The position numbers were made by a program, and so were the translations under genes. A DNA stretch of 22,009 bases from CAVEFW01 sp964579575 (GTDB taxonomy: Bacteria > Actinomycetota > Coriobacteriia > Coriobacteriales > Eggerthellaceae). Of the stretch, positions 7,296 to 15,110 are shown piece after piece; position 1 is the stretch's first letter; each line of letters starts with the position of its first letter. The stretch spans positions 1 through 22,009 of the forward strand of contig CAZOGL010000027.1 of NCBI GenBank assembly GCA_964579575.1. The letters run 5' to 3'. Below the pieces are notes generated by a model. That model ran no database searches and had not been told where the DNA came from. It worked only from the letters and a program-made list of their open reading frames with translations.

Positions 7296-10200
7296 ATGTC
7301 AGCTCAGTTCAACGTCAAGGGCGCAAACCCTGCGTCTGTCGACCTGTTGTCGGCCACATTAGGGTTGCCGCGATTTATCGCGACGACGCTTGTTGCCCGC
7401 GGCATCGACTCGCTTCCCGCCGCCCAAAGATTCTTCCATCCCTCGCTTGATCGCGATTGGCTCAACCCTTATATCATTCCTGGCCTCGAAGAGGTTGTCG
7501 ATGATCTCGAGCGGGCGATTCGCCAACGTCGACACATCCTCGTTTTTGGCGATTTCGACCTCGACGGCATCTCTGCCACGACGGTTTTGACCCGCGGTTT
7601 GAGGGAGCTAGGGGCGACGGTGATGCCCTTCATCCCTCGCCGCTTCGACGAGGGGTATGGCTTGTCGGTGGAGGCATTCGAGCGTGCGTTGGAACAAGAT
7701 CCCGATATCGAGGTCATCGTTACCGTCGACTGCGGCATAGCGTGTCGCGATGCTGCCGCCGCCATTCGCGCCCGCGGCGTCGACGTGCTCATCACCGACC
7801 ATCACGAACCTGCCGACCTGGTTCCGTTGGACGTTCCTGTTGCTGACCCCAAGATCGACGAGGAGTGCCCGAGTTCCATCCTTGCAGGCGTGGGCGTGGC
7901 ATGCAAGCTTCTCCAGGCTTTGGGCGGACGTATGGGCCAACCCCATCTGTGGCGCGCGTTTGTCGACTTCGCCGCCATGGGAACGGTTGCTGACCTCATG
8001 CCGATGAGGGATGAGAACCGCGCCCTTGTGGACGAGGGGCTCTCTCTCATCAACAACGCACCGCGTCCCTGCATCGCGGCCCTTCTTGGTACGTCGGGGG
8101 CTGCTGACAAGTCCGTGACCGCGACAAACTTGAGCTTCTCCCTCATTCCCCGCCTCAACGCTGCCGGTCGTATGGGGGATGCGGATCTTGCGTTGCGCCT
8201 GCTCATGACCGACGATTTCGACGAGGCGTGCAAGCTCGCGGGCGAGTTGGAGGAGATGAACGACCTTCGTCGCAAGATCGAGTCCGAGCTCTCCGAGATT
8301 GCTTCCGAAAAGGCCGCGGTCGTGTTCCACAACCAACGCGCTTTGGTGGTTTGGGGCGAGAATTGGCACGAAGGGGTGAAGGGAATCGTCGCAAGCCGAC
8401 TCGTGAGCAAGTATGGTGTCCCGTCGTTTTTGTTCTCCATCGAAGGCGACGAGGCACGAGGCAGCGGGCGCAGCGTCGGTCGAGTCAACCTGTTCAAGGC
8501 CGTGGAGAGTTGCCAGGACCTGTTGACGCGGTTCGGCGGGCACGATGCGGCGGTAGGGGTGACCTTGCCCAAGGCGAACCTCCCCGAGTTCAACCGACGT
8601 CTGTGTGCCTACATGGACCAACTCGATGCGGAGGATTTCAGTCCGCGTTTGGATATCGATGCCATCGTTGACCTCTCGGATTTGAGCTTGTCGTCGGTGG
8701 AGATGCTTGATGCCCTCGCTCCCTTCGGGCAGGAAAACCAACAACCTGTGTTTCTCGCGCGCAACGTGATGCTATCGTCGTGTCGTGCGGTGGGCGCTGA
8801 CAAGAACCACTTCTCATGCACGCTCACCAACGGGCGCGCTTCGGTTTCCGGCATCATGTTCCATTGTCCGAACATCGACAAGCTCATGGCGACCGAGACG
8901 GTGGTCGATGCTGCCTTCCAACTCCAAATCGACGAGTGGCGTGGGCGTCGCTCGGTGAAGGCGATGCTGAAGTCTCTGACTCCTGTGTGCATGTGCGCCG
9001 GTCTTGCGGCATGCCTCAACGTTGCAAACGTTCAATTTGTGTCTGACCTGTACGAGTTGGCTGACGCGGAACTCAACGAGGATGTCGCGAAGTGTCTCGG
9101 CGCCGTGCGCGCAGAGGAGCTTGGCTTGGAGTCGCGTCGCGATCGTTGGTCCCGCCACGCCGCCGAAGATCCGGTGGCTCTTCGTGAAGCCGTGGTCAAG
9201 GCCATTATCGGAACAGGTACCCTCCACGAATCTCAGCGCAAGGCTCTCGAATATCTCGAAACCGGTCACTCAACCCTTGCCATCATGGCAACGGGTCGCG
9301 GCAAGTCCCTCATCTTCCAAGTACATGCTGCGACGCGTGCGCTTTGCAAAGGAGAGGCGAGCCTGTTCATATATCCTCTTCGCGCCCTTATCGCAGATCA
9401 GGCATTCTATATCTCTCGCTCCCTTGAGCAATTCGGTGTCAAGGCTGTGCGCCTGACGGGTGAGTCGTCTCCGGAAGAGCGTCGTGCGGTTGCCCAAGGT
9501 CTTGCCAACAATCAGATCGACATCGTACTGACGACTCCGGAGTACTTGTGTTACCACGCGGATGAGATTGGTCGTATGCGACGCTTCTCCTTTGTCGTTG
9601 TGGATGAGGCCCACCATATCGGCGGGGCGCGGGCGGGCAACCGTGCCGCCTATGCGCAAATCGGTGCTGCTATCGCGAAACTTGGCGATCCGGTCATTTT
9701 GGCGTTGACCGCCACCGCTACTGACGGCGTCGCAAGCGACATCCTCGACACGCTCCCTATCGAGAAATGCGTGTTCGACGAGGCCTCTCGCGAGAATCTC
9801 GTCATCGACGACCAGCGCAATATCCGGAATCGCGATGGCTACCTTGCCAATATCGTGGCGTCGGGGGAGAAGACGGTGGTCTATGTCAACTCCCGCGAGC
9901 AATCGGTGGGCTTGGCGCGCCAACTGCGTCGTCGCCTGCCCCATATGGCTCCGCTCATTGGCTTTTACAACGCGGGACTCTCTCGCGAGCAACGTATGCA
10001 GGTCGAGAAGCTGTTCCGCTCGGGCGCGCTTACGGTGCTCGTTTCGACGTCCGCCTTCGGGGAGGGTGTCAACATCCCCAATATTCGCCATGTCGTCTTG
10101 TACCATCTCCCCTTCAACGAGATTGAGTTCAACCAAATGGCGGGTCGTGCCGGTCGCGATGGGGACCCTTCCGTCATCCATTTGCTCTTCGGTAGGCAAG

Positions 10201-10667
10201 ATGCCCAAATTAACCAACGTATCTTGGCCGATATCACCCCCGACCACGATGTCATGGCGCAAGTGTACCGACGCCTGCGCCAGATGCAACGCGAGCGTGC
10301 GGGCCAATCTTTCGGCATCGTCGCTGACGAACTTGCCAGCCTTGCCAGCGATTATGCCCACAACGTCTCTCCCGCCTCGGCTGAGTGCGGCGTGACCGTC
10401 TTCAGAGAGTTGGGTCTCATTGACGCGAAGACCACGTATACTATGGGCCACATGACACGCACGGTTCGGGTGAACGAGGGGGCAGGCCGTGTCGAGTTGA
10501 CCGACAGCGTTCGCTATCGGGAGGGTCTCGACGAGCGGCGCGTGTTTGACGACTTCTGTGAATGGGCGTTAAGGGCCGACGGCTCTGCCCTTCGCATACG
10601 CATCTCCCGTCCCATCGTGCCCGAAGACCGCCCTGGTACGAGCAAAGAAGGTGAGACCGATGAGTGA
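7296..10667 (+). CDS. recJ: RecJ single-strand exonuclease fused to a RecQ-like DNA helicase
   Basis: This is a 1,123-residue, two-enzyme protein. The N-terminal part is RecJ (5'-3' ssDNA exonuclease): DHH-family motif DFDLDG at 86-91, TVDCG near 143-147, TDHH at 167-170, DFAAMGTVADLMP near 224-235, then a DHHA1 domain (RGSGRS near 388-393, FGGHDAAVG at 413-421) and an OB-like domain to about 563. After a linker comes a superfamily 2 helicase most like RecQ: Walker A ATGRGKS at 665-671, DEAH at 770-773, LTATAT at 804-809, and QMAGRAGRDG at 947-956. No RecQ zinc or HRDC domain is evident in the roughly 165 residues that follow. Ordinary RecJ is about 550-800 residues. In E. coli separate RecJ and RecQ process stalled forks together. 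The frame is unbroken and both motif sets look intact. Its stop overlaps rel by 8 nt. Confidence 0.93.
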   Translation: MSAQFNVKGANPASVDLLSATLGLPRFIATTLVARGIDSLPAAQRFFHPSLDRDWLNPYIIPGLEEVVDDLERAIRQRRHILVFGDFDLDGISATTVLTRGLRELGATVMPFIPRRFDEGYGLSVEAFERALEQDPDIEVIVTVDCGIACRDAAAAIRARGVDVLITDHHEPADLVPLDVPVADPKIDEECPSSILAGVGVACKLLQALGGRMGQPHLWRAFVDFAAMGTVADLMPMRDENRALVDEGLSLINNAPRPCIAALLGTSGAADKSVTATNLSFSLIPRLNAAGRMGDADLALRLLMTDDFDEACKLAGELEEMNDLRRKIESELSEIASEKAAVVFHNQRALVVWGENWHEGVKGIVASRLVSKYGVPSFLFSIEGDEARGSGRSVGRVNLFKAVESCQDLLTRFGGHDAAVGVTLPKANLPEFNRRLCAYMDQLDAEDFSPRLDIDAIVDLSDLSLSSVEMLDALAPFGQENQQPVFLARNVMLSSCRAVGADKNHFSCTLTNGRASVSGIMFHCPNIDKLMATETVVDAAFQLQIDEWRGRRSVKAMLKSLTPVCMCAGLAACLNVANVQFVSDLYELADAELNEDVAKCLGAVRAEELGLESRRDRWSRHAAEDPVALREAVVKAIIGTGTLHESQRKALEYLETGHSTLAIMATGRGKSLIFQVHAATRALCKGEASLFIYPLRALIADQAFYISRSLEQFGVKAVRLTGESSPEERRAVAQGLANNQIDIVLTTPEYLCYHADEIGRMRRFSFVVVDEAHHIGGARAGNRAAYAQIGAAIAKLGDPVILALTATATDGVASDILDTLPIEKCVFDEASRENLVIDDQRNIRNRDGYLANIVASGEKTVVYVNSREQSVGLARQLRRRLPHMAPLIGFYNAGLSREQRMQVEKLFRSGALTVLVSTSAFGEGVNIPNIRHVVLYHLPFNEIEFNQMAGRAGRDGDPSVIHLLFGRQDAQINQRILADITPDHDVMAQVYRRLRQMQRERAGQSFGIVADELASLASDYAHNVSPASAECGVTVFRELGLIDAKTTYTMGHMTRTVRVNEGAGRVELTDSVRYREGLDERRVFDDFCEWALRADGSALRIRISRPIVPEDRPGTSKEGETDE

Positions 10668-13059
10668 GGAAGCGATGCTTGGCGCCTCCCTTCCCAAGAA
10701 GAATAGTGGCGAAGACGAATACATGATTGGCAGGGCTTGGGTGAATCAAACGCTTTTGGCAGCCGACCCCACCGTTGGCGACGGTGCTGTGGGAAGCGCT
10801 ACCCCCGAGGAGCGTTTCGAGGTCCTTAAGGAAATGGTCAGCGCTTATCTGACTGAGGATGAAGTGGAACAACTCGAGCGCGCATTCGCGTTTGCCAGCG
10901 ACGCCCATAAGGGCCAATGTCGCAAGAGCGGCGAGCCCTTTGTCCTGCACCCGGTGGAGGTCTCCATCATCTTGGCCGATTTGCGTCTCGACGTAGACAC
11001 GTTGACGGCGGCGCTTCTCCACGATGTGGTAGAGGACACTGACACGACGTGCGAAGACATCGCGAAGGAGTTTAACCCCCAAGTCGCAGAGCTTGTCGAC
11101 GGCGTTACAAAGATCACCCAGATCGAGGTTGAGAACCTTACCGACGAGCAGGCCGCCACCATTCGCAAGATGTTTATCGCCATGAGCAAGGATATCCGTG
11201 TCGTCGTCATCAAGCTTGCCGACCGCTTGCACAACATGCGCACGCTTGGCGCCTTGCGCGAGGACCGCCGTATCTTCAAGAGCCGCGAGACCCTCGAGAT
11301 CTATGCGCCTATCGCCCACCGCCTTGGCATCACGTCCATCAAGTGGGAGCTTGAGGACTTGGCATTTTTCTACCTGGAGCCTTACAAGTACCGCCAGGTC
11401 AACCGTATGGTTGTCGAGAGCCGCGCCGAGCGTGAGGCCTACCTTGAGCAGGTCATCGATGTTTTACGCAAAGAGATGGACCGCTTGGGGATCGAGTGCA
11501 ACATCGCCGGTCGTCCCAAGCACCTGTTCAGCATCTACCAAAAGATGACCAAGCAGGGCAAGGGGTTCAGCGAGATATACGACCTCATCGCAGTACGCAT
11601 CATCGTCGATACCGTGAAGGATTGCTATTCGGCCCTCGGTGCCGTCCACACGCTTTGGCATCCCATGCCTGGGCGCTTCAAGGACTATATCGCCATGCCG
11701 AAGTACAACATGTACCAAAGCTTGCATACCACGGTCATCGGTCCGGCGGCGCGCCCCCTCGAGGTGCAGATCCGTACCGTTGAGATGCACCGTACCAGCG
11801 AGTACGGCGTCGCGGCTCATTGGCGTTACAAGGAGACCGGTGGCAGCAACTCCCCGAACAACGCCAACAGTTCCCTCGACCAACAGCTCGCCTGGTTGCG
11901 CGAGGTGGTTGATTGGCAGGACGAGACGAAGGACTCCCGCGAGTTTCTCAAGGATCTGAAATTTGACTTGGAAGAGTCTGAGGTGTTCGTCTTCACTCCC
12001 AAGGGAGAGGTTCGTTCTCTCAGGATGGGTTCCACTCCTGTGGACTTTGCGTATTCCATCCACACCGAGGTTGGCAACCACTGCGTCGGCGCCAAGGTGA
12101 ACGGGGCCATCGTCCCCTTGACCTACACGCTCAAACTTGGCGATCGCGTTGAGATCATGACCCAAAAGAGCGCACACCCCAACCGCGACTGGTTGAACAT
12201 AGTGAAGACGCCGAGTGCGCGCAGCAAGATCCGTTCGTATTTCAGTAAGGTCAATCGCGGCGACGACCTGCAAAACGGTCGCGACAAGCTTGCCCGAGAG
12301 ATGAAGAAGAACGGTTTCGGCCTTTCAAGCGCCCACAGCGTCAAGGCTTTGAAGTCCGTCGCCGAGCACATGGGCTACGACGATACCGATGACATGATGG
12401 TGGCAATCGGTACGGGGCGCGAAAGCGAGCAACATGTCGCCAACCGCCTCCTCAAGATCTTGGTCGACGAAGGCAACGAGGTGGCAAACACTCCTGACTG
12501 GGGCTTTAGCACCGCGTCGACGGGCATGATGCCGAAGATGATCACCAGCGTCAAGCGCCCGAAGAAACATGAGGCCCATTCCAGCAACGGTATCGTTGTC
12601 AAGGGCATTGATGACGTCCTTGTTCGTTTGAGCCGTTGTTGCAACCCCGTGCCAGGGGACGAGATCATAGGATTTGTGACCCGCGGGCGAGGTGTTTCCG
12701 TCCATCGCGCCAATTGTCCGAATGCGGTTGACCTGAAGAGGGATCCGGAGCGCCTCATCGAGGTGTCCTGGGATTCCCAAATCAAGGGCGATGCGTCTTA
12801 TAAGTATGAGATCCATATCGAGGGCATGGACCGTATCGGTTTGTTGCGCGATGCCACGATCGCCATTTGCGATTCCGGGGCAAACGTCATCTCCTCGAGC
12901 ACGACGTCCCACAAGGACGGTATCTTTGAGATGCGTTTCCTGTTCGAGGTCGCTGATCCGGGATTTATCGACGTGGTCATGAAGCGATTGCGCAATGTTG
13001 ACGGGGTCTACCAGGTTCGTCGCGCCATCGCGGGCAACCAAAAAACGAAAAAACACTAG
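10660..13059 (+). CDS. relA: Bifunctional (p)ppGpp synthetase/hydrolase (Rel/SpoT family)
   Basis: This long RSH protein makes and destroys the stringent-response alarmone (p)ppGpp. Domains in order are: HD hydrolase, with HDVVEDTD near residues 121-128 and RLHNMRTLG near 189-197; synthetase, with RFKDYIAMPKYNMYQSLHTT near 339-358 and EYGVAAHWRYK; TGS at about 443-505; a zinc-finger-type region with SRCCNPVPGDEIIGFVTRGRG near 658-678; and a C-terminal ACT domain at about 715-790. Both catalytic domains keep their key motifs, so it is probably bifunctional, as usual outside Gammaproteobacteria. The ATG at 10660 (799 residues) has AAGAAGG 8-9 nt upstream; GTG 10651 is a possible alternative that adds three residues. 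It overlaps recJ by 8 nt, implying coupled expression. Confidence 0.95.
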   Translation: MSEEAMLGASLPKKNSGEDEYMIGRAWVNQTLLAADPTVGDGAVGSATPEERFEVLKEMVSAYLTEDEVEQLERAFAFASDAHKGQCRKSGEPFVLHPVEVSIILADLRLDVDTLTAALLHDVVEDTDTTCEDIAKEFNPQVAELVDGVTKITQIEVENLTDEQAATIRKMFIAMSKDIRVVVIKLADRLHNMRTLGALREDRRIFKSRETLEIYAPIAHRLGITSIKWELEDLAFFYLEPYKYRQVNRMVVESRAEREAYLEQVIDVLRKEMDRLGIECNIAGRPKHLFSIYQKMTKQGKGFSEIYDLIAVRIIVDTVKDCYSALGAVHTLWHPMPGRFKDYIAMPKYNMYQSLHTTVIGPAARPLEVQIRTVEMHRTSEYGVAAHWRYKETGGSNSPNNANSSLDQQLAWLREVVDWQDETKDSREFLKDLKFDLEESEVFVFTPKGEVRSLRMGSTPVDFAYSIHTEVGNHCVGAKVNGAIVPLTYTLKLGDRVEIMTQKSAHPNRDWLNIVKTPSARSKIRSYFSKVNRGDDLQNGRDKLAREMKKNGFGLSSAHSVKALKSVAEHMGYDDTDDMMVAIGTGRESEQHVANRLLKILVDEGNEVANTPDWGFSTASTGMMPKMITSVKRPKKHEAHSSNGIVVKGIDDVLVRLSRCCNPVPGDEIIGFVTRGRGVSVHRANCPNAVDLKRDPERLIEVSWDSQIKGDASYKYEIHIEGMDRIGLLRDATIAICDSGANVISSSTTSHKDGIFEMRFLFEVADPGFIDVVMKRLRNVDGVYQVRRAIAGNQKTKKH

Positions 13060-13071
13060 GGTGTGTATCGC

Positions 13072-13227
13072 GGTGGGTTTTGCGGGTCGACGCGTGTGTG
13101 CCCTCGCGGGCTTTGCGGGCGGGCACGTCTGAACCCCTGTCCATAAGGACGCGAAGCGTTCGGCTCCAGTCACTGCGAGCTTTGTAGGTGGACGCATATG
13201 CACCCCGTGGATTTTGCGAGAGCGCAC
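13072..13227. repeat. About 34-bp degenerate repeat between rel and the MBL gene
   Basis: Four related units lie at 13072-13103, 13104-13137, 13173-13206 and 13207-13227 (partial). The shared pattern is a TTTTGCGGG or CTTTGCGGG block followed by a run ending ACCCC or GCCC. An unrelated insert of 35 bp at 13138-13172 separates units 2 and 3; it contains GTCC-ATAA-GGAC and ACGC-GAA-GCGT mini-hairpins. The repeats fill most of the 185-bp spacer. Confidence 0.7.
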
Positions 13228-13244
13228 TTTTGGAAGGAATGAAG

Positions 13245-13946
13245 ATGATCACAATCGAATGCTTGGTCCAAGGGATGCTCGACAACAACGTCTATCTCGT
13301 GTCTGACGGCGAGGCAACCCTTCTCGTCGATCCGAGCACAAGGCCGCAACAGATCCTTGAACGTCTAGGCGGACGCAAGGTCGATGCCATCATGTGTACC
13401 CATTTCCATTCCGACCACACGGGGGCTTTGGCCGCGCTCAAGCAAGCAACCGACGCGACCGTATACGCTTCTGAGCAGGATGCGCCCCTCATCGAAACAC
13501 CTTCGAAGGCGTCCTTGTCAAGCCCTATCCCCATACAGGAGCCTTGCAAAGTCGATGTCTGCGTCAACGATGGCGATGTTGTGCGTCTGGGATCGATGGA
13601 ATGGAGGGTCATCCATACGCCCGGTCACAGCAAAGGCTCCATGTGCTGGTATCTGCCGGCGGGTGAGGAAGTCCTCCTCGAGCTTCCAAGCCGCAGCCTC
13701 TCCCGCACCGAGATGGAAAACAAGGGGGCGGTGCCCGTCCTTCTCTCAGGAGACACGTTGTTCGCCGGTTGTACGGGACGCACCGACTTCAAAGGTGGCA
13801 GCATCCCCGACATGCAGCACAGCATGGTTCGCTTAGCCGAGCTTCCTGATGAGACCATCGTGCTTCCTGGCCACAACTCCTATACCTCCATAGCCGCCGA
13901 GCGGGCAATTACGTTTCCCCGTTGGGCTGTGCCTGATCGTGCCTGA
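13245..13946 (+). CDS. Metallo-beta-lactamase-fold hydrolase (glyoxalase II-like)
   Basis: The 233-residue protein has the full metal-binding set of the MBL superfamily: THFHSDHTG with His53, His55, Asp57 and His58; HTPGHSKGS with the next His; SGDTLF with the bridging Asp; and LPGHNSYTS with the last His. This matches the short 'MBL fold metallo-hydrolase' group related to glyoxalase II, which hydrolyse thioesters such as S-lactoylglutathione. The real substrate is unknown. An insertion of about 25 residues between the third His and the Asp (LPAGEEVLLELPSRS region) is longer than usual. ATG 13245 is preferred because GGAAGGA ends 6 nt before it; the in-frame ATG at 13239 directly abuts that site. 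Confidence 0.87.
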   Translation: MITIECLVQGMLDNNVYLVSDGEATLLVDPSTRPQQILERLGGRKVDAIMCTHFHSDHTGALAALKQATDATVYASEQDAPLIETPSKASLSSPIPIQEPCKVDVCVNDGDVVRLGSMEWRVIHTPGHSKGSMCWYLPAGEEVLLELPSRSLSRTEMENKGAVPVLLSGDTLFAGCTGRTDFKGGSIPDMQHSMVRLAELPDETIVLPGHNSYTSIAAERAITFPRWAVPDRA

Positions 13947-14066
13947 AAATAGGCCGGGCAAGGGGAGCGCGATTGGGTTAAGGCAACCGGGCTAAGGCAA
14001 CCGCAAAACTACGGCTGGGCTAAGGCAACCGCAAAACTACGGCGTCTGAAAATAGGCTAAAGGAGG
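13940..14066. repeat. Nested repeats after the MBL gene, including its stop region
   Basis: Two layers are visible. GGG(T/C)TAAGGCAACC occurs at 13975-13988, 13989-14002 and 14017-14030; the last two are parts of 28-bp units (13989-14016 and 14017-14044) that also share GCAAAACTACGGC. Flanking these, CTGAAAATAGGC containing the MBL stop codon (about 13943-13954) is repeated at about 14046-14057. A consensus ribosome site, AAAGGAGGTT at 14059-14068, follows with no gene behind it. The spacer is 220 bp. Confidence 0.85.
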
Positions 14067-14087
14067 TTCCATTCCCAGCCGATGCGG

Positions 14088-14093
14088 TACAAT
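14088..14093 (+). promoter_or_regulatory. Possible -10 element for the DUF47 gene
   Basis: TACAAT at 14088-14093 matches the -10 consensus at five of six positions and lies 74 nt before the DUF47 start. The -35 is weak; TTCCAT at 14067-14072 gives only a 15-nt spacer. The call is tentative. Confidence 0.35.
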
Positions 14094-14166
14094 GGAGTTC
14101 CATGATTTGGGGCCTACTCGGTATCTCCTGGTCGTGGCTTTGTGGAGTAGTTGAGGGGAATCTAAC

Positions 14167-14802
14167 ATGCCCAAGAAAAAAAAGAACGGTTTCGACTATT
14201 TCGACGAATTTGCCAAGCTTTCCGCGCTGGCTGTTGACGAGGCTTCGCTTTTCGTTGAGGCCGTTGAGAATTGGGAGAGCGCCGAGGCTCTTAAGCCCAT
14301 CCTTGAGCGCGTCCACAAAATCGAGCAGGAGGGTGACACCATCACCCATGCCATCTACCATCACGCTGCGAAGGATTTCGTGACGCCAATCGAGCGCGAA
14401 GATTTGCTTACCATGTCGCAAAACCTTGACAACGTCCTCGACCTTATCGAGGACGTCATGGTCGACTTCTACATCTACGACGCCCATATCATGGCTGAAG
14501 GCGCGCTGGAATTCGCCAAGCTCATCAGGAAGAGCTGCGTTGCTTTGGATAAGAGCATGGAGAATTTCCGCGATTTCAAACACTCCAAGAAGCTTCGTGA
14601 GCGTATCAACGCCGTCAACGATTGCGAGGAGGAGGGCGATGCTCTCTATGTCAAGGCAATGCGCCATATGCATGTGGCGGACAACGACTCTCCCATGCGT
14701 GTTCTTGTGTGGAGTCGCCTCTTCATGGCAATGGAGGATTGCTGCGACGCTTGTGAGCATGTCGCCGATACCATGGATATGGTGCTGGTGCGAAACTCCT
14801 AG
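14167..14802 (+). CDS. DUF47 / PhoU-like phosphate transport accessory protein
   Basis: This 211-residue, mostly helical, acidic protein fits the DUF47 (PhoU_div) family, which is related to the phosphate regulator PhoU. Visible family features are the N-terminal FDYFDEFAKLS segment, E-x-I-E-x-EGD-like blocks (HKIEQEGDTITH near residues 52-63 and NDCEEEGDALYVKAM near 155-169), REDLLTMSQNLDNVLDLIED near 78-97, and MEDCCDACEHVADTMD near the end. Such acidic repeats bind metal clusters in PhoU. DUF47 proteins are usually encoded beside Pit transporters and thought to modulate them; the Pit gene here is at 6035. GAGGGG at about 14153-14158 precedes ATG 14167. Confidence 0.88.
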   Translation: MPKKKKNGFDYFDEFAKLSALAVDEASLFVEAVENWESAEALKPILERVHKIEQEGDTITHAIYHHAAKDFVTPIEREDLLTMSQNLDNVLDLIEDVMVDFYIYDAHIMAEGALEFAKLIRKSCVALDKSMENFRDFKHSKKLRERINAVNDCEEEGDALYVKAMRHMHVADNDSPMRVLVWSRLFMAMEDCCDACEHVADTMDMVLVRNS

Positions 14803-14898
14803 GACCCTGCGTCCAAACGTGGACCCTGTGTCCAAACGTGGACCCTGTGTCCAAGTGCAGGCTCTGTTTGCAACTCGTAGGGCCTTGTTTCCAAAAGG
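14802..14898. repeat. 19-bp tandem repeat starting at the DUF47 stop codon
   Basis: Units at 14802-14820, 14821-14839 and 14840-14858 share GGACCCTG(C/T)GTCCAA. Two decayed copies follow at about 14859-14878 and 14879-14898. The first unit begins with the last base of the TAG stop. Each good unit contains the hyphenated palindrome GGAC-5 nt-GTCC, so a transcript would carry a row of small hairpins just before the terminator. Confidence 0.85.
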
Positions 14899-14906
14899 AA
14901 AAAATG

Positions 14907-14937
14907 GGGCGTCGACCATCGGCGCCCTTTCTGTTTT
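14907..14937 (+). terminator. Rho-independent terminator after the DUF47 gene
   Basis: GGGCGTCGA (14907-14915) pairs with TCGGCGCCC (14919-14927) through nine positions, one a U-G wobble, with a 3-nt loop CCA. TTTCTGTTTT (14928-14937) follows, and an A-run precedes the stem at 14898-14904. It is the clearest intrinsic terminator in the window. Confidence 0.85.
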
Positions 14938-14997
14938 GCGCTAGTCTTGCCAAGCGTAGCCGTTATACGGGTATTAAGGCGATAAATTGCGCCGTTT

Positions 14998-15080
14998 GTG
15001 CTCGCTGTACGCGCGATTCGCCTTTGCTAGGGTATAGTGATGGCGTTTACAGCGAGCGCCGTTCCTTGGCGCTTTTCTTG
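14998..15080 (+). promoter_or_regulatory. Structured leader / inverted repeats upstream of lysC
   Basis: CTCGCTGTA at 15001-15009 is the exact reverse complement of TACAGCGAG at 15048-15056; pairing extends to 14998-15059 with one wobble. The right arm overlaps a second hairpin, AGCGCC (15055-15060) with GGCGCT (15068-15073), followed by TTTCTT, which resembles a small terminator. The two cannot form together, the layout of an attenuator. A -10-like TATAGT at 15033-15038 lies inside the larger loop. If that is the true promoter, the left arm is not transcribed and the element would instead be a DNA operator. No lysine-riboswitch consensus was recognised. Confidence 0.45.
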
Positions 15081-15110
15081 AAGTTAGAAGAAACGAGAGA
15101 GTAAGAGTAC

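Noticed and set aside
9270..10451. 393-codon minus-strand frame antisense to the RecQ-like half
   Set aside because: Shadow of strong codon bias; the plus strand carries all the helicase motifs in order.
14998..15080. Lysine riboswitch
   Set aside because: The leader is too short and lacks recognisable L-box core motifs; only generic hairpins are visible.
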